The notes beneath the pieces were generated by a model. The model searched no databases, had not been told where the DNA came from, and saw nothing but the letters and a program-made list of their open reading frames with translations. Position numbers and translations under genes: made by a program. From assembly GCF_002236115.1 (NCBI RefSeq), contig NZ_NIWT01000007.1, positions 1 to 64,000 of the forward strand: 64,000 nucleotides of DNA, read 5' to 3'. This DNA comes from Pseudomonas jessenii (GTDB lineage: Bacteria; Pseudomonadota; Gammaproteobacteria; Pseudomonadales; Pseudomonadaceae). Shown here piece by piece: positions 27,878 through 37,077 of this stretch. Each line of letters starts with the position of its first letter. Position 1 is the first letter of the stretch.

Positions 27878-28291
27878 TCACTGTTTGATAGGCGTTACGA
27901 GTACCTTTTCCTCGGTGTCGAGGACGAACACCGCCAACAGGCGTGCAGGTTGGGTGTCACTGGCGTTGGCGCTGACCAGGTGCACGGAGCCCGGCTCCTC
28001 TACGAAGTTTTCGCCGACGTTGTAGATCTTTTCCGGCTGGCCTTTGACCTGGATGCGGAACGAACCCTCCAGCACCGTTGCATAGATGAAGGCCGTTTTC
28101 GGATGGGTGTGGGCCGGCGACGCGGCACCCGGCCCATACTCGACGACCACGCCCCTCATGCTCTTGCCAGGGATGTTGGGAATGGGACGGTCGAACACCA
28201 CCGTCACCTTGCCGGGGGGCGGCTCGGCGGCTGATGCGGCGCTGATCGAGAGCGCTGCGAAGACAGCGGCCATTAGCAATCGGGTAACCAT
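27878..28291 (-). CDS. periplasmic single-domain cupin
   Basis: 137 residues with a signal peptide (LLMAAVFAALSISAASA). The cupin motif 1 is SPAHTHPKTAFIYATVLEG, with metal ligands His-His and Glu; motif 2 is PGSVHLVSA. Small cupins of this kind bind metals and may act as oxidoreductases or sensors; no reaction can be assigned. AGGAG is placed seven bases before the ATG. It lies between the NmrA-like gene and the fusion-protein gene, all on one strand with gaps under 100 bases. Confidence 0.8.
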   Translation of the reverse strand: MVTRLLMAAVFAALSISAASAAEPPPGKVTVVFDRPIPNIPGKSMRGVVVEYGPGAASPAHTHPKTAFIYATVLEGSFRIQVKGQPEKIYNVGENFVEEPGSVHLVSANASDTQPARLLAVFVLDTEEKVLVTPIKQ

Positions 28292-28335
28292 GGGATTTCT
28301 CCTGGATTCGTAGGGAAATGTGCGGGTGCGATCCG

Positions 28336-29088
28336 TTACTGCGCCATCGACCGGGCCAGCCAGTCGTCGAAGCGGATCGCCCCCAGGCGTGCGTTCTTGC
28401 CGGTGACCAGCGATTGATCGTCGAGCACGGCGCCGAAGTAACGGGCATGCACATCCGGCACGACCTTGCGGTTGTCCTGGGTCGCTTGCAGATAGCGCCT
28501 GGCCAGTTCGTCGATCGGCATGGTTTCCGGGCCGCCGACTTCAACCGTGCCATTGACCGGTGCTGCCAGCACGACATCGGCCAGCGCCGCTACCACGTCG
28601 TCGGACGCTATCGGCTGGATCAGCGCCGGCGAAGCATGAATTTCCTCGCCGACGGCGAACGACTGGACAATGCCGCCGGCAAACTCGGAGAACTGCGTGG
28701 CACGTAGAATGGTGTAAGGAACGCCGGATGCCTTGATAAGGGCTTCCTGCGCGACCTTGGCCCGGAAATAGCCGGTATCGGGAAGCCGTTCGCTGCCGAC
28801 AATCGACAGGGCTACGTGATGACGAACCCCGGCAGCGGCTTCAGCGGCCAGCAGGTTGCGGCTCGACGTTTCAAAGAAATCGAGAACGGCCTGGTCTTCC
28901 CACGACGGCGCGTTCGCCACGTCGACCACCACATCAGCACCATCCATCGCTTCGGCCAGGCCTTCGCGGGTGATGCTGTTCACGCCCGTGCTGGGGCTGG
29001 CGGCGAGCGCATCATGGCCGCGCTCGCGCAGGGTGTTCACAAGTTTCGATCCGATGAGGCCGGAGCCTCCGATGACGACGATCTTCAT
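28336..29088 (-). CDS. NmrA-like NAD(P)-binding protein
   Basis: 250 residues from the ATG at 29088 (GGAGAAA upstream). The atypical SDR motif is KIVVIGGSGLIGSKLVNTLRERG, followed by ADVVVDVANAP and GVRHHVALSIVGSERLPDTGYFRAK, in which YFRAK takes the place of YxxxK. Proteins of this group are NADP(H) sensors or reductases for quinones and electrophiles. It is the first gene of the operon with the cupin and EmrAB-like pump, and divergent from the regulator at 29339. Confidence 0.83.
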   Translation of the reverse strand: MKIVVIGGSGLIGSKLVNTLRERGHDALAASPSTGVNSITREGLAEAMDGADVVVDVANAPSWEDQAVLDFFETSSRNLLAAEAAAGVRHHVALSIVGSERLPDTGYFRAKVAQEALIKASGVPYTILRATQFSEFAGGIVQSFAVGEEIHASPALIQPIASDDVVAALADVVLAAPVNGTVEVGGPETMPIDELARRYLQATQDNRKVVPDVHARYFGAVLDDQSLVTGKNARLGAIRFDDWLARSMAQ

Positions 29089-29338
29089 GACTTTTCTCCA
29101 CTTGTCGACTGCAACCATTGCGTCGGTGTAGAAAGAGTGCCTGCGCGCACCAGGCAAGTCCTTGCGCCGGGCTTGGGTTTGCCTTGGCGAGTGCTTGGAT
29201 TTATGTCCAAAGCTTTTGACGTTCGTCCAGCCGCCCTTGCCGCAGACGGTGCAGCGGGTGTCGAGCTGCCGTATCATCTGCCTCAGTTACCAACCGCCAG
29301 CCGCCTGGGACACGGAGTTGAGGGCGCTTCGCCAGGGG

Positions 29339-30940
29339 ATGCTCAATTTGCCATTCACGTTTGAAGACTACGTACTCGATCAGGAGCGCCGGGAGCTGAC
29401 CCTGCGCGGGCAAATCGTGGCCGTCGGACCGCAGGTTTTCGATCTGTTGCTGCTGTTCGTCAACAATCCCGACCGCGTCGTCAGCAAGGACGAGTTGCTC
29501 AAGGCGGTGTGGGGCGACCGGATCGTTTCGGAATCGACGATCACCAGCCACATCAATGCGGTGCGCAAGGCCGTTGGTGATACCGGTGAGGAGCAGCGCC
29601 TGGTGCGCACCGTCCCCCGCAAGGGCTACCGCTTCGTTGGTCGGATCAACGACGACTTGAGCGGGCAAACACCACCACAGCCTGACATCGACGAACGCGC
29701 AAGCGCTGCCCCGAAACAAATCCCCTCCCCTACGCTCGTCCTGCCGGACAAACCCTCGATCACCGTCCTGCCCTTCCAGAACCTGAGCGGCGATCCGGAG
29801 CAAGAGTATTTCGCCGATGGCGTCGTGGAGGACATCATCGCGGCCCTGTCGCGTATCCGCTGGCTGTTCGTCATTGCGCGCAATTCGAGCTTCACCTACA
29901 AGGGCCAGGTCGTGGACGCCCAGGGCGTCGGCCAGGAACTGGGCGTGCGCTATGTGCTCGAAGGCAGCGTGCGCAAGTGCGGGAACCGGCTGCGCATTAC
30001 CGGGCAACTGATCGACGCGACAAGCGGGACGCATATCTGGGCGGAGCGCTTCGAAGGCCTGCTCGACGACCTCTTCGAGCTGCAGGACCAAATCACCGAA
30101 AGCGTCGTCGGTGCCATCGCACCGCAACTGGAGCGGGCAGAAATCGAACGCGCCAAGCGCAAGCCGACGGAAAGCCTGGACGCCTACGACTACTACCTGC
30201 GGGCCATGGCAAAACTGCACAGCGGCAGCCGGGAAGCCATCGAGCAGGCGCTGCCGATGTTCTACCAGGCCATCGAACTCGATGCGGAATTTGCTTCGGC
30301 CTATGGCATGGCCGCCTGGTGCCACTTCTGGCGCAAGCTCAATGGCTGGATGAGCGATCGACCCGCAGAAATCGCCGAGGGCATACGCCTGGCGCGTCTG
30401 GCGGTGACCCTCGGCCGCGACGATGCCGTCGCGTTGACCCGGGGCGGACATGCGCTTGCTCATCTCGCCGGCGAAGTCGACGGCGGCATTGCGCTGCTCG
30501 ACAGGGCTCGCCTGCTCAATCCCAACCTCGCCCCCGCCTGGTTTCTGGGCGGTATCCTGCGGGCACTGCACGGTGAAACAGACGCCGCCATCGAGCATTT
30601 GAACCATGCCGTTCGCTTGAGTCCGCTGGATCCGGAAATGTTCAGAATGCAGGTGGGGATGGCGCTCGCGCATTTCTTCGCCGGGCACTTCGATGCCGCT
30701 GCGCAGTGGGCGGAAAAGGCCCTGGGTAACCTGCCCAGTCTGCTGGTCGCGGCGGCGCTGGTGGCGGCCAGTGATGCGCTCGGCGGTCGAATGGAAAAAG
30801 CGGATCTGGCGATGCAGCGTCTGCAAAAGCTGGATCCCTCTTTGCGTCTGTGCACCCTCAAGGACTGGCTGCCCATTCAACGGCCTGAAGATTTCGCCCG
30901 TTTCGTCGACGGACTGCGGCTGGCCGGGCTACCGGAGTGA
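29339..30940 (+). CDS. wHTH - TolB-like - TPR regulator
   Basis: 533 residues. Residues 1-100 are an OmpR/CadC-like winged helix (DYVLDQERRELTLRGQIVAVGPQVFDLL, VSKDELLKAVWGDRIVSESTITSHINAVRKAVGD, VPRKGYRFVG). Residues 130-260 are the TolB/FlgO-like module of cyclase-type regulators (ITVLPFQNLSGDPEQEYFADGVVEDI, YVLEGSVRK, ITGQLIDATSGTHIWAERF). The rest are TPR helices. There is no membrane segment, unlike CadC. The ATG at 29339 is favoured because homology starts there. It probably controls the divergent NmrA-cupin-efflux operon, inferred from arrangement. Confidence 0.84.
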   Translation: MLNLPFTFEDYVLDQERRELTLRGQIVAVGPQVFDLLLLFVNNPDRVVSKDELLKAVWGDRIVSESTITSHINAVRKAVGDTGEEQRLVRTVPRKGYRFVGRINDDLSGQTPPQPDIDERASAAPKQIPSPTLVLPDKPSITVLPFQNLSGDPEQEYFADGVVEDIIAALSRIRWLFVIARNSSFTYKGQVVDAQGVGQELGVRYVLEGSVRKCGNRLRITGQLIDATSGTHIWAERFEGLLDDLFELQDQITESVVGAIAPQLERAEIERAKRKPTESLDAYDYYLRAMAKLHSGSREAIEQALPMFYQAIELDAEFASAYGMAAWCHFWRKLNGWMSDRPAEIAEGIRLARLAVTLGRDDAVALTRGGHALAHLAGEVDGGIALLDRARLLNPNLAPAWFLGGILRALHGETDAAIEHLNHAVRLSPLDPEMFRMQVGMALAHFFAGHFDAAAQWAEKALGNLPSLLVAAALVAASDALGGRMEKADLAMQRLQKLDPSLRLCTLKDWLPIQRPEDFARFVDGLRLAGLPE

Positions 30941-30958
30941 AGACGACTCCCCTCACCT

Positions 30959-31058
30959 TGTAGGAGCGAGCTTGCTCGCGATGGTCGCCAACGATGACGC
31001 GGGTTTTCTGATTAAACGCGGTGTCTTCAAGTTCATCGCGAGCAAGCTCGCTCCTACA
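30959..31058. repeat. REP doublet, 100-bp class
   Basis: Outer ends TGTAGGAGCGAGC and GCTCGCTCCTACA, total length exactly 100 bp, central part containing CGCGG and TAAACGCGG. Between the regulator and the glutamine-synthetase-like gene. Confidence 0.9.
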
Positions 31059-31183
31059 ACGTAGGCTAAGCTTTGAGCAACTCGTTGCTCATGATGCTCG
31101 GTTCTGCAGGTTTGGGTTTTTCTGGAGAGCGTCTGCAACAGCTATCCCAGACTGTCCCAAACCTTTCACGCAGGATTGCCGTG

Positions 31184-32557
31184 ATGACAGAGCCCCTCCT
31201 CAGCTTTGATGCACTCAAGCGCGCCGCGGCTGCCGGCGAAATCGATACCGTACTGGTCTGCATGGTCGACATGCAGGGACGCCTGGTCGGCAAGCGGTTC
31301 CAGGTCGAGTTTTTCATCGACAGCGGCCACGAAGAAACCCACTGCTGCAACTACCTGCTGGCCGATGACATCGACATGGAGCCGGTGCCGGGTTACGCCG
31401 CGGCCAGTTGGAGCAAGGGTTACGGCGATTTCGTGCTCAAGCCCGACATGTCCACCCTGCGGCGCGTGCCCTGGCTTGAGTGCACGGCGCTGGTGCTGTG
31501 CGACGTGCTCGATCATCACCATCGCCAGGACCTGCCCCACAGCCCAAGGGCCATTCTGAAAAAACAGGTCGAGCGCCTGCGCGAGCGTGGTTACACCGGC
31601 ATGTTTGCCTCGGAGCTCGAGTTCTATCTGTTCGATGAGAGTTACGAGGCGATCCACAAGCGCAACTATCACAAACCGAAAACCGCCGGCCATTACATCG
31701 AGGACTACAACATCCTCCAGACCACCCGCGAAGAGCCGGTGCTGCGGGCGATTCGCAAGCACTTGCAGGCCTCGGGCATTCCCGTGGAAAACTCCAAGGG
31801 GGAATGGGGCCCGGGGCAGGAAGAAATCAACATTCGCTACGCCGATGCCCTGACCATGGCCGACCACCACGTCATCATCAAGCACGCCTGCAAAGAGATC
31901 GCGCAATTGCAGGGCAAGGCGATCACCTTCATGGCCAAGTGGCGCTACGACGCTGCCGGCTCCAGCAGTCACATCCATAATTCGCTGTGGGACAAGAACG
32001 CCAAGAAGCCGCTGTTCTTCGACGCGAAAGCCGAGTTCGGCATGTCGAAACTGATGCGTTCCTGGGTCGCCGGCCAGCTCAAGTACGCCAACGACATCAC
32101 CTGTTTTCTCGCGCCCTACATCAATTCCTACAAGCGCTTCCAGGCTGGCACTTTTGCGCCGACGCGGGCGGTCTGGAGCCGCGACAATCGCACCGCCGGC
32201 TTTCGCTTGTGTGCCGAAGGCAGCAAGGCCATCCGCATCGAATGCCGCATCGGTGGTGCCGATCTCAACCCCTATCTGGCCTTCGCCGCATTGATCGCGG
32301 CGGGCCTGGCCGGTATCGACGAGAAGCTCGATCTGGCGCCGCCGTTCGAAGGCGACGCCTACCTGGATGAGCATTTGCCGGAAGTGTCCAAGACACTGCG
32401 CGAGGCGAGCGCCGCACTCAAGGCCTCCGGCATGTTGCGCAAGGCGTTCGGCGACGAGGTGGTCGACCATTACGTGCACACCGCCGAGTGGGAGCAGAAA
32501 GAGTACGACCGGCGTATCACCGACTGGGAATTGCAGCGCGGTTTCGAGCGCTATTGA
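31184..32557 (+). CDS. PuuA-like gamma-glutamyl-amine synthetase (glutamine synthetase family)
   Basis: 457 residues. The glutamine synthetase catalytic fold is clear: FASELEFYLFDE (metal/glutamate site), GPGQEEINIRYADALTMADHH, AAGSSSHIHNSLWD, SRDNRTAGFRLC (ATP/substrate) and RIECRIGGADLNPYLAFAA. The N-terminus VLVCMVDMQGRLVGKRF is that of the type-III, PuuA/IpuC-like branch, which ligates glutamate to amines instead of ammonia. The adenylylation Tyr region of GlnA is absent. The amine may be an amino alcohol or a polyamine, judged from the following dehydrogenases. AGGA precedes the ATG, and the gene starts an operon with ALDH and ADH. Confidence 0.85.
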   Translation: MTEPLLSFDALKRAAAAGEIDTVLVCMVDMQGRLVGKRFQVEFFIDSGHEETHCCNYLLADDIDMEPVPGYAAASWSKGYGDFVLKPDMSTLRRVPWLECTALVLCDVLDHHHRQDLPHSPRAILKKQVERLRERGYTGMFASELEFYLFDESYEAIHKRNYHKPKTAGHYIEDYNILQTTREEPVLRAIRKHLQASGIPVENSKGEWGPGQEEINIRYADALTMADHHVIIKHACKEIAQLQGKAITFMAKWRYDAAGSSSHIHNSLWDKNAKKPLFFDAKAEFGMSKLMRSWVAGQLKYANDITCFLAPYINSYKRFQAGTFAPTRAVWSRDNRTAGFRLCAEGSKAIRIECRIGGADLNPYLAFAALIAAGLAGIDEKLDLAPPFEGDAYLDEHLPEVSKTLREASAALKASGMLRKAFGDEVVDHYVHTAEWEQKEYDRRITDWELQRGFERY

Positions 32558-32564
32558 GAACATC

Positions 32565-33956
32565 ATGACTGCGAAGGTTCAATTGATCTCCCCGGTCGAT
32601 GGCCGGGTGTACGCCGAGCGCGAGGTGGCCGATGCGGCGCAGATCGAGCAGGCGCTGACGGCCGCTGCCAGCGCACAGGCGGCATGGCAACGCCGCTCAC
32701 TGAGCGAACGCGCGGCGTTTTGCACTGCCGCGGTGGACGCAATGCTGTCGATGCAGGCCGACATCGTGCCGGAGCTGGCCTGGCAAATGGGCCGCCCGGT
32801 GCGTTATGGCGCCGGCGAACTGCGCGGTTTCGCCGAACGCGCCCGGCACATGATCGCTATCGCACCGCAAGTCCTTGACCGGGTAGAGCCCGAGCCTGTC
32901 GCGGGATTTCGTCGCTATATCAAGCGCGAGCCGCTGGGCACGGTGCTGGTGGTCGCTCCGTGGAATTACCCCTATCTGACGGCGGTGAACACGATTATCC
33001 CTGCGCTGATGGCCGGCAACAGCGTGATCCTCAAGCATGCTTCGCAAACGCTGCTGGTGGGCGAGCGTTTCGCCGAGGCCATGCGTCGCGCAAAACTGCC
33101 CGAGGGGTTGTTCCAGAATCTGCTGCTCGACCATGTGTCGACCGGGGCGATCATTGCTTGCGGGCGCGTGCAGCAAGTGAACTTCACCGGTTCCGTGGAG
33201 GCTGGAAAAGTCATGGAAAGCGTCGCCAGCGGACAATTTCTCGGTATGGGCCTGGAGCTCGGCGGAAAAGACCCGGCCTATGTCCGGGCAGACGCCAACC
33301 TTGAACAGGCGGTGGAAAATCTGGTGGACGGCAGTTTCTTCAATTCCGGGCAGAGTTGCTGCGCCGTGGAACGCATCTACGTCGACCAGAAAATCTACCC
33401 GGTGTTTGTCGAGCGCTTCGCCGAACTGACCCGCCAGTACGTGCTGGGCAACCCACTGGATGAAGCCACCACCCTCGGTCCGCTGGTGACACCGGGCGCC
33501 GCATTCTTCGTTCGCGGCCAGATTGCCGATGCGCTGGCCCAGGGCGCCAAAGCGCTGATCGATCCGAAGTCCTTTCCCGCCGACGTGCCGGGCAGCGCCT
33601 ACCTGGCACCGCAAGTGCTGGTGGACGTGAACCATCAAATGTCGGTCATGCGCGACGAAAGCTTTGGCCCGGTGGTCGGCATCATGCCGGTGGCCAGCGA
33701 TGAAGAAGCCATCGCCTTGATGAATGACAGTGAGTTCGGGCTCAGCGCTTCCATCTGGACCCGGGATCTTGCAGCGGCCGAACGCCTGGGCAACGAGATC
33801 GCCACCGGCACGGTGTTCATGAACCGCTGCGACTATCTGGACCCGGCATTGGCCTGGACCGGCGTGAAGAACAGCGGTCGCGGCGTCACCCTGTCGCCAC
33901 TGGGCTACGAGCACCTGACCCGGGCCAAATCCTTTCATCTGCGTCACGAGGTGTAG
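32565..33956 (+). CDS. aldehyde dehydrogenase
   Basis: 463 residues. Catalytic Cys is in FFNSGQSCCAVERIYV and Glu in LELGGKDPAYV; the NAD site has VVAPWNYPYLTAVNTIIPALMAGN and NFTGSVEAGK. It is a little shorter than the 480-500 typical. It starts seven bases after the synthetase stop with only a weak ribosome site (TTGAGAAC), consistent with translational coupling. The likely substrate is a gamma-glutamylated aminoaldehyde produced by the alcohol dehydrogenase that follows, or by an oxidase elsewhere; inferred from context. Confidence 0.86.
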   Translation: MTAKVQLISPVDGRVYAEREVADAAQIEQALTAAASAQAAWQRRSLSERAAFCTAAVDAMLSMQADIVPELAWQMGRPVRYGAGELRGFAERARHMIAIAPQVLDRVEPEPVAGFRRYIKREPLGTVLVVAPWNYPYLTAVNTIIPALMAGNSVILKHASQTLLVGERFAEAMRRAKLPEGLFQNLLLDHVSTGAIIACGRVQQVNFTGSVEAGKVMESVASGQFLGMGLELGGKDPAYVRADANLEQAVENLVDGSFFNSGQSCCAVERIYVDQKIYPVFVERFAELTRQYVLGNPLDEATTLGPLVTPGAAFFVRGQIADALAQGAKALIDPKSFPADVPGSAYLAPQVLVDVNHQMSVMRDESFGPVVGIMPVASDEEAIALMNDSEFGLSASIWTRDLAAAERLGNEIATGTVFMNRCDYLDPALAWTGVKNSGRGVTLSPLGYEHLTRAKSFHLRHEV

Positions 33957-33959
33957 ACC

Positions 33960-35120
33960 ATGAACCTGACAGGAAACTGGAACTACCCCACGAGCGTTCG
34001 TTTCGGTGTCGGGCGCATCGCCGAACTGGCCGAGGTCTGTCGCAGCCAGGGTATCCAGCGACCTTTGCTCGTGACCGACAGCGGCCTGGCGCGCGCACCG
34101 ATCACCACGGCGGCACTGGACGCATTGCGCGCCGCCGGTCTTGGCGTGGCGCTGTTTTGTGACCTCAAGCCCAACCCGGTGGAAGCCAACCTGGCCGGCG
34201 GGCTCGATGCTTGGCGTGCCGGCCAGCACGATGGCGTGATCGCGTTCGGCGGCGGCAGTGGCCTGGACATGGGCAAGCTCATTGCCTTCATGAGCGGCCA
34301 GACCCGTCCGGTCTGGGACTTCGAAGACATCGGCGACTACTGGACCCGCGCCGACGACAGCCGCATCGCCCCGGTCATTGCCGTGCCGACCACGGCGGGA
34401 ACCGGTTCCGAAGTCGGCCGTGCGGCGGTGATCATCGACGAGCGCACCCACACCAAACGCATCATCTTCCACCCGAAAATGATGCCGCGCGTGGTGATCA
34501 GCGATCCGGCCCTCACCGTCGGCATGCCCGCCAAAATCACCGCAGGCACCGGCATGGACGCGCTGTCCCATTGCCTGGAAGCGTACTGCGCCCCCGGCTT
34601 TCACCCCCTGGCCGATGGCATTGCCGTGGAAGGCATGCGCCTGGTGGCCAACTCACTGGTGAAGGCGGTACACACGCCGTCGGACCTTGAGGCCCGCGCA
34701 CAAATGCTCGCGGCGGCGGCCATGGGCGCCACGGCATTCCAGAAAGGCCTGGGCGGGATGCATGCGCTCTCCCATCCGGTGGGTGCGTTGTACGACACCC
34801 ATCACGGCATGACCAATGCCACCTTCATGCCCTATGTCCTGCACTTCAATCGCTCGGCCATCGAGGAGCGCATCACCCGCCTGGCGGCGTACCTGCGCCT
34901 GCCCTCCCCGGGGTTCGACAGTTTCCTGGCCTTCGTCCTCAAGCTGCGCAAGGACATCGGCGTGCCCCATACCCTGGTTGAACTGGGCGTGGATGACCGG
35001 CAGGCCGACCTGATCGCCGACATGGCGATTGTCGACCCTTCCGCTGGCGGCAACCCGCTGCCATTGACCCGGGACGGCGTGGCAAAGATTTTCGACGCGG
35101 CACTTCACGGCCGTCTGTAG
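33960..35120 (+). CDS. iron-containing alcohol dehydrogenase
   Basis: 386 residues of the group III Fe-ADH family. The cofactor loop is IAFGGGSGLDMGK and VPTTAGTGSEVGRAAVI. Metal ligands are Asp and His in GTGMDALSHCLEAYCAPGFHPLADG and in GGMHALSHPVGALYDTHHG. GAGGTG is placed before the ATG, three bases past the ALDH stop. It probably oxidises an alcohol (for example a glutamylated amino alcohol) to the aldehyde used by the preceding enzyme. Its TAG stop lies within the first bases of the following REP doublet. Confidence 0.88.
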   Translation: MNLTGNWNYPTSVRFGVGRIAELAEVCRSQGIQRPLLVTDSGLARAPITTAALDALRAAGLGVALFCDLKPNPVEANLAGGLDAWRAGQHDGVIAFGGGSGLDMGKLIAFMSGQTRPVWDFEDIGDYWTRADDSRIAPVIAVPTTAGTGSEVGRAAVIIDERTHTKRIIFHPKMMPRVVISDPALTVGMPAKITAGTGMDALSHCLEAYCAPGFHPLADGIAVEGMRLVANSLVKAVHTPSDLEARAQMLAAAAMGATAFQKGLGGMHALSHPVGALYDTHHGMTNATFMPYVLHFNRSAIEERITRLAAYLRLPSPGFDSFLAFVLKLRKDIGVPHTLVELGVDDRQADLIADMAIVDPSAGGNPLPLTRDGVAKIFDAALHGRL

Positions 35121-35215
35121 GAGCGAGCCTGCTCGCGATGGACTTGAGGATGACGCGGGGGGTCAGGCTCCCCGCGTCATCGTTGACGTTCATCGCGAGC
35201 AAGCTCGCTCCTACA
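35116..35215. repeat. REP doublet, 100-bp class, overlapping the ADH stop
   Basis: TGTAGGAGCGAGC...GCTCGCTCCTACA, exactly 100 bp. The central part has its own arm GATGACGCGGG / CCCGCGTCATC, giving an almost complete hairpin. The stop codon TAG of the alcohol dehydrogenase is bases 3-5 of the element. Confidence 0.9.
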
Positions 35216-35282
35216 GAAAACCAAGGTCGAGCCTACGGCGGCTTAGTTCGGCCTGTCCAAAACCTGAAAAGGGGCACACATC

Positions 35283-36836
35283 ATGAACCCAGCAAGCCAG
35301 CCGGGCACCGAAACGCACGACGATGACGTCAAGGTGCTGCACAGCATGGGCTATGCCCAGCAACTCTCACGACGAATGGGGGTTTTCTCCAACTTCGCCA
35401 TTTCCTTTTCGATCATCTGCATCCTTTCCGGTGGCATCAACTCCCTGGCCCAGGGCACCTCGGGCGCGGGCGGGGCATCCATCGGGATCGGCTGGCCAAT
35501 CGGTTGCCTGATCTCCGGGGTATTCGCCATGGCCATGGCGCAGATTTCCTCGGCCTACCCCACCGCTGGCGGCCTGTACCACTGGGGCTCGATCCTCGGT
35601 AACCGCTTCACTGGCTGGCTGACCGCGTGGTTCAACCTGCTGGGGCTGGTCACGGTGCTGGGCGCGATCAACGTCGGTACCTATTACTTCTTTTTCGGTG
35701 CCTTCGGGCCGGCACTGGGCATGGAAGACACGACCACGGTCAGGGTGATTTTCCTGGCAATCCTCACCGGCCTGCAGGCCTTGTGCAACCACTTGGGTAT
35801 CGGCCTGACCGCCAAACTCACTGACTTCTCAGGTTACCTGATCTTCGCCACGGCGCTGGCCCTGACCATCGTCTGCCTGATATCGGCACCCAGCTATGAA
35901 TTCGCACGGCTGTGGACCTTCGGCAACTATTCCGGCGAAGCGGGTGGCAGCGTCTGGCCGCAGGTCTCCAACGGCTGGGTGTTCATGCTCGGGCTGCTGT
36001 TGCCGATCTACACCATCACCGGCTATGACGCCTCTGCGCACACCTCCGAGGAAACCCGCAACGCGGCCATGTCGGTGCCGCGCGGCATGGTCATGTCGGT
36101 GGTCTGGTCGTTGCTGTTCGGCTGGCTGATGCTCAGCGCGTTCGTGCTGATGCTGCCGAACATGGACGAGGCGGCCAAGCAAGGCTGGAACGTGTTTTTC
36201 TGGGCCATGAACACCCAGGTCAACCCGACCTTGAAACTGGTGCTTTTCGTGGCGATTTTCATCTCGCAGGTGCTCTGCGGACTGGCCACCGTCACCTCGG
36301 TTTCACGGATGATCTTCGCGTTCTCCCGGGACGGAGGCCTGCCCTGCTCAAAAGCGCTGTCCTCGGTCTCATCGACCCATCGCAGCCCGGTGGCAGCGAT
36401 CTGGACCGGTGCCACCCTAGCGGTGTTGTTCGTCTGGGGATCGTCGGTGATCTCGATCGGGACAACGCCGGTCTATACCATCGTGGTGTCCTGCACGGTG
36501 ATCTTCCTGTTCTTCTCCTTCGCCATTCCCATCGCGCTCGGCCTGTTTACCTTTGGGACGTCGAAGTGGCCGACCATGGGGCCGTGGAACATGGGGCGTT
36601 TCTGGTACTCGGTGTTCGCCATCCTCTCGATCCTGGCGATGATCATCATTTTCGTCATCGGCATCCAGCCACCGAACGATTGGGCGCTGTACATCACCAT
36701 CGGTTTCCTGATCCTGACGGCCATCGTCTGGTTCGGTTTTGAAGCCCGGCGCTTCCAGGGGCCACCGGTGGGCGACATGATCGTCAAGCGCCAGGCTGAA
36801 ATTGCCGCGGCGGAGGCGGCGTTGGACAGGAAATAG
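35283..36836 (+). CDS. APC-family amino acid/amine permease
   Basis: 517 residues with about 12 membrane helices. It begins with a hydrophilic 40-residue tail and then FSNFAISFSIICILSGGINSLAQG. Other family features are PTAGGLYHWGSILGN, TGYDASAHTSEETRNAAMSVPRG (a loop typical of the GABA/choline-type permeases) and a charged C-terminus. It probably imports the amine or amino alcohol processed by the synthetase-ALDH-ADH genes upstream; this is inference from the shared strand and proximity. A REP doublet separates them, so it may be a separate transcript. Confidence 0.86.
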   Translation: MNPASQPGTETHDDDVKVLHSMGYAQQLSRRMGVFSNFAISFSIICILSGGINSLAQGTSGAGGASIGIGWPIGCLISGVFAMAMAQISSAYPTAGGLYHWGSILGNRFTGWLTAWFNLLGLVTVLGAINVGTYYFFFGAFGPALGMEDTTTVRVIFLAILTGLQALCNHLGIGLTAKLTDFSGYLIFATALALTIVCLISAPSYEFARLWTFGNYSGEAGGSVWPQVSNGWVFMLGLLLPIYTITGYDASAHTSEETRNAAMSVPRGMVMSVVWSLLFGWLMLSAFVLMLPNMDEAAKQGWNVFFWAMNTQVNPTLKLVLFVAIFISQVLCGLATVTSVSRMIFAFSRDGGLPCSKALSSVSSTHRSPVAAIWTGATLAVLFVWGSSVISIGTTPVYTIVVSCTVIFLFFSFAIPIALGLFTFGTSKWPTMGPWNMGRFWYSVFAILSILAMIIIFVIGIQPPNDWALYITIGFLILTAIVWFGFEARRFQGPPVGDMIVKRQAEIAAAEAALDRK

Positions 36837-36853
36837 GCGAGTGCTGATTAACC

Positions 36854-36943
36854 TGTGGGAGCGAGCTTGCTCGCGATGGCGGCGTGTCAGGCGCCATTGA
36901 TGTTGGATGTGCCGGCCTAATCGCGAGCAAGCTCGCTCCCACA
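36854..36943. repeat. REP doublet, 90-bp class, first of a tandem pair
   Basis: TGTGGGAGCGAGC...GCTCGCTCCCACA, exactly 90 bp. It is followed 134 bases after its start by a near-identical copy. Confidence 0.9.
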
Positions 36944-36987
36944 AGGTTGTTTGGCGTTTCCGAGCTTTGCGGGTGGCTGCATTCCCC

Positions 36988-37077
36988 TGTGGGAGCGAGC
37001 TTGCTCGCGATGGCGGTGTGTCAGGCGCCATCGATGTTGGATGTGCCGGCCTAATTGCGAGCAAGCTCGCTCCCACA
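36988..37077. repeat. REP doublet, 90-bp class, second of a tandem pair
   Basis: Differs from the copy at 36854 by only a few bases across the 90 bp. The downstream flank (AAGGTTxTTTGGCGTTTCC) is also duplicated, so the pair arose by tandem duplication of a 134-bp unit and not by two insertions. Confidence 0.9.

Noticed and set aside
29201-30880. 559-codon open frame on the minus strand opposite the wHTH-TPR regulator
   Set aside because: Antisense shadow with no domains and an unlikely composition; the plus-strand protein has clear domains.
32697-34604. 635-codon open frame on the minus strand across the ALDH and ADH genes
   Set aside because: Spans two well-supported genes on the other strand and is rich in His and Gly without any family motif; an effect of third-position GC bias.
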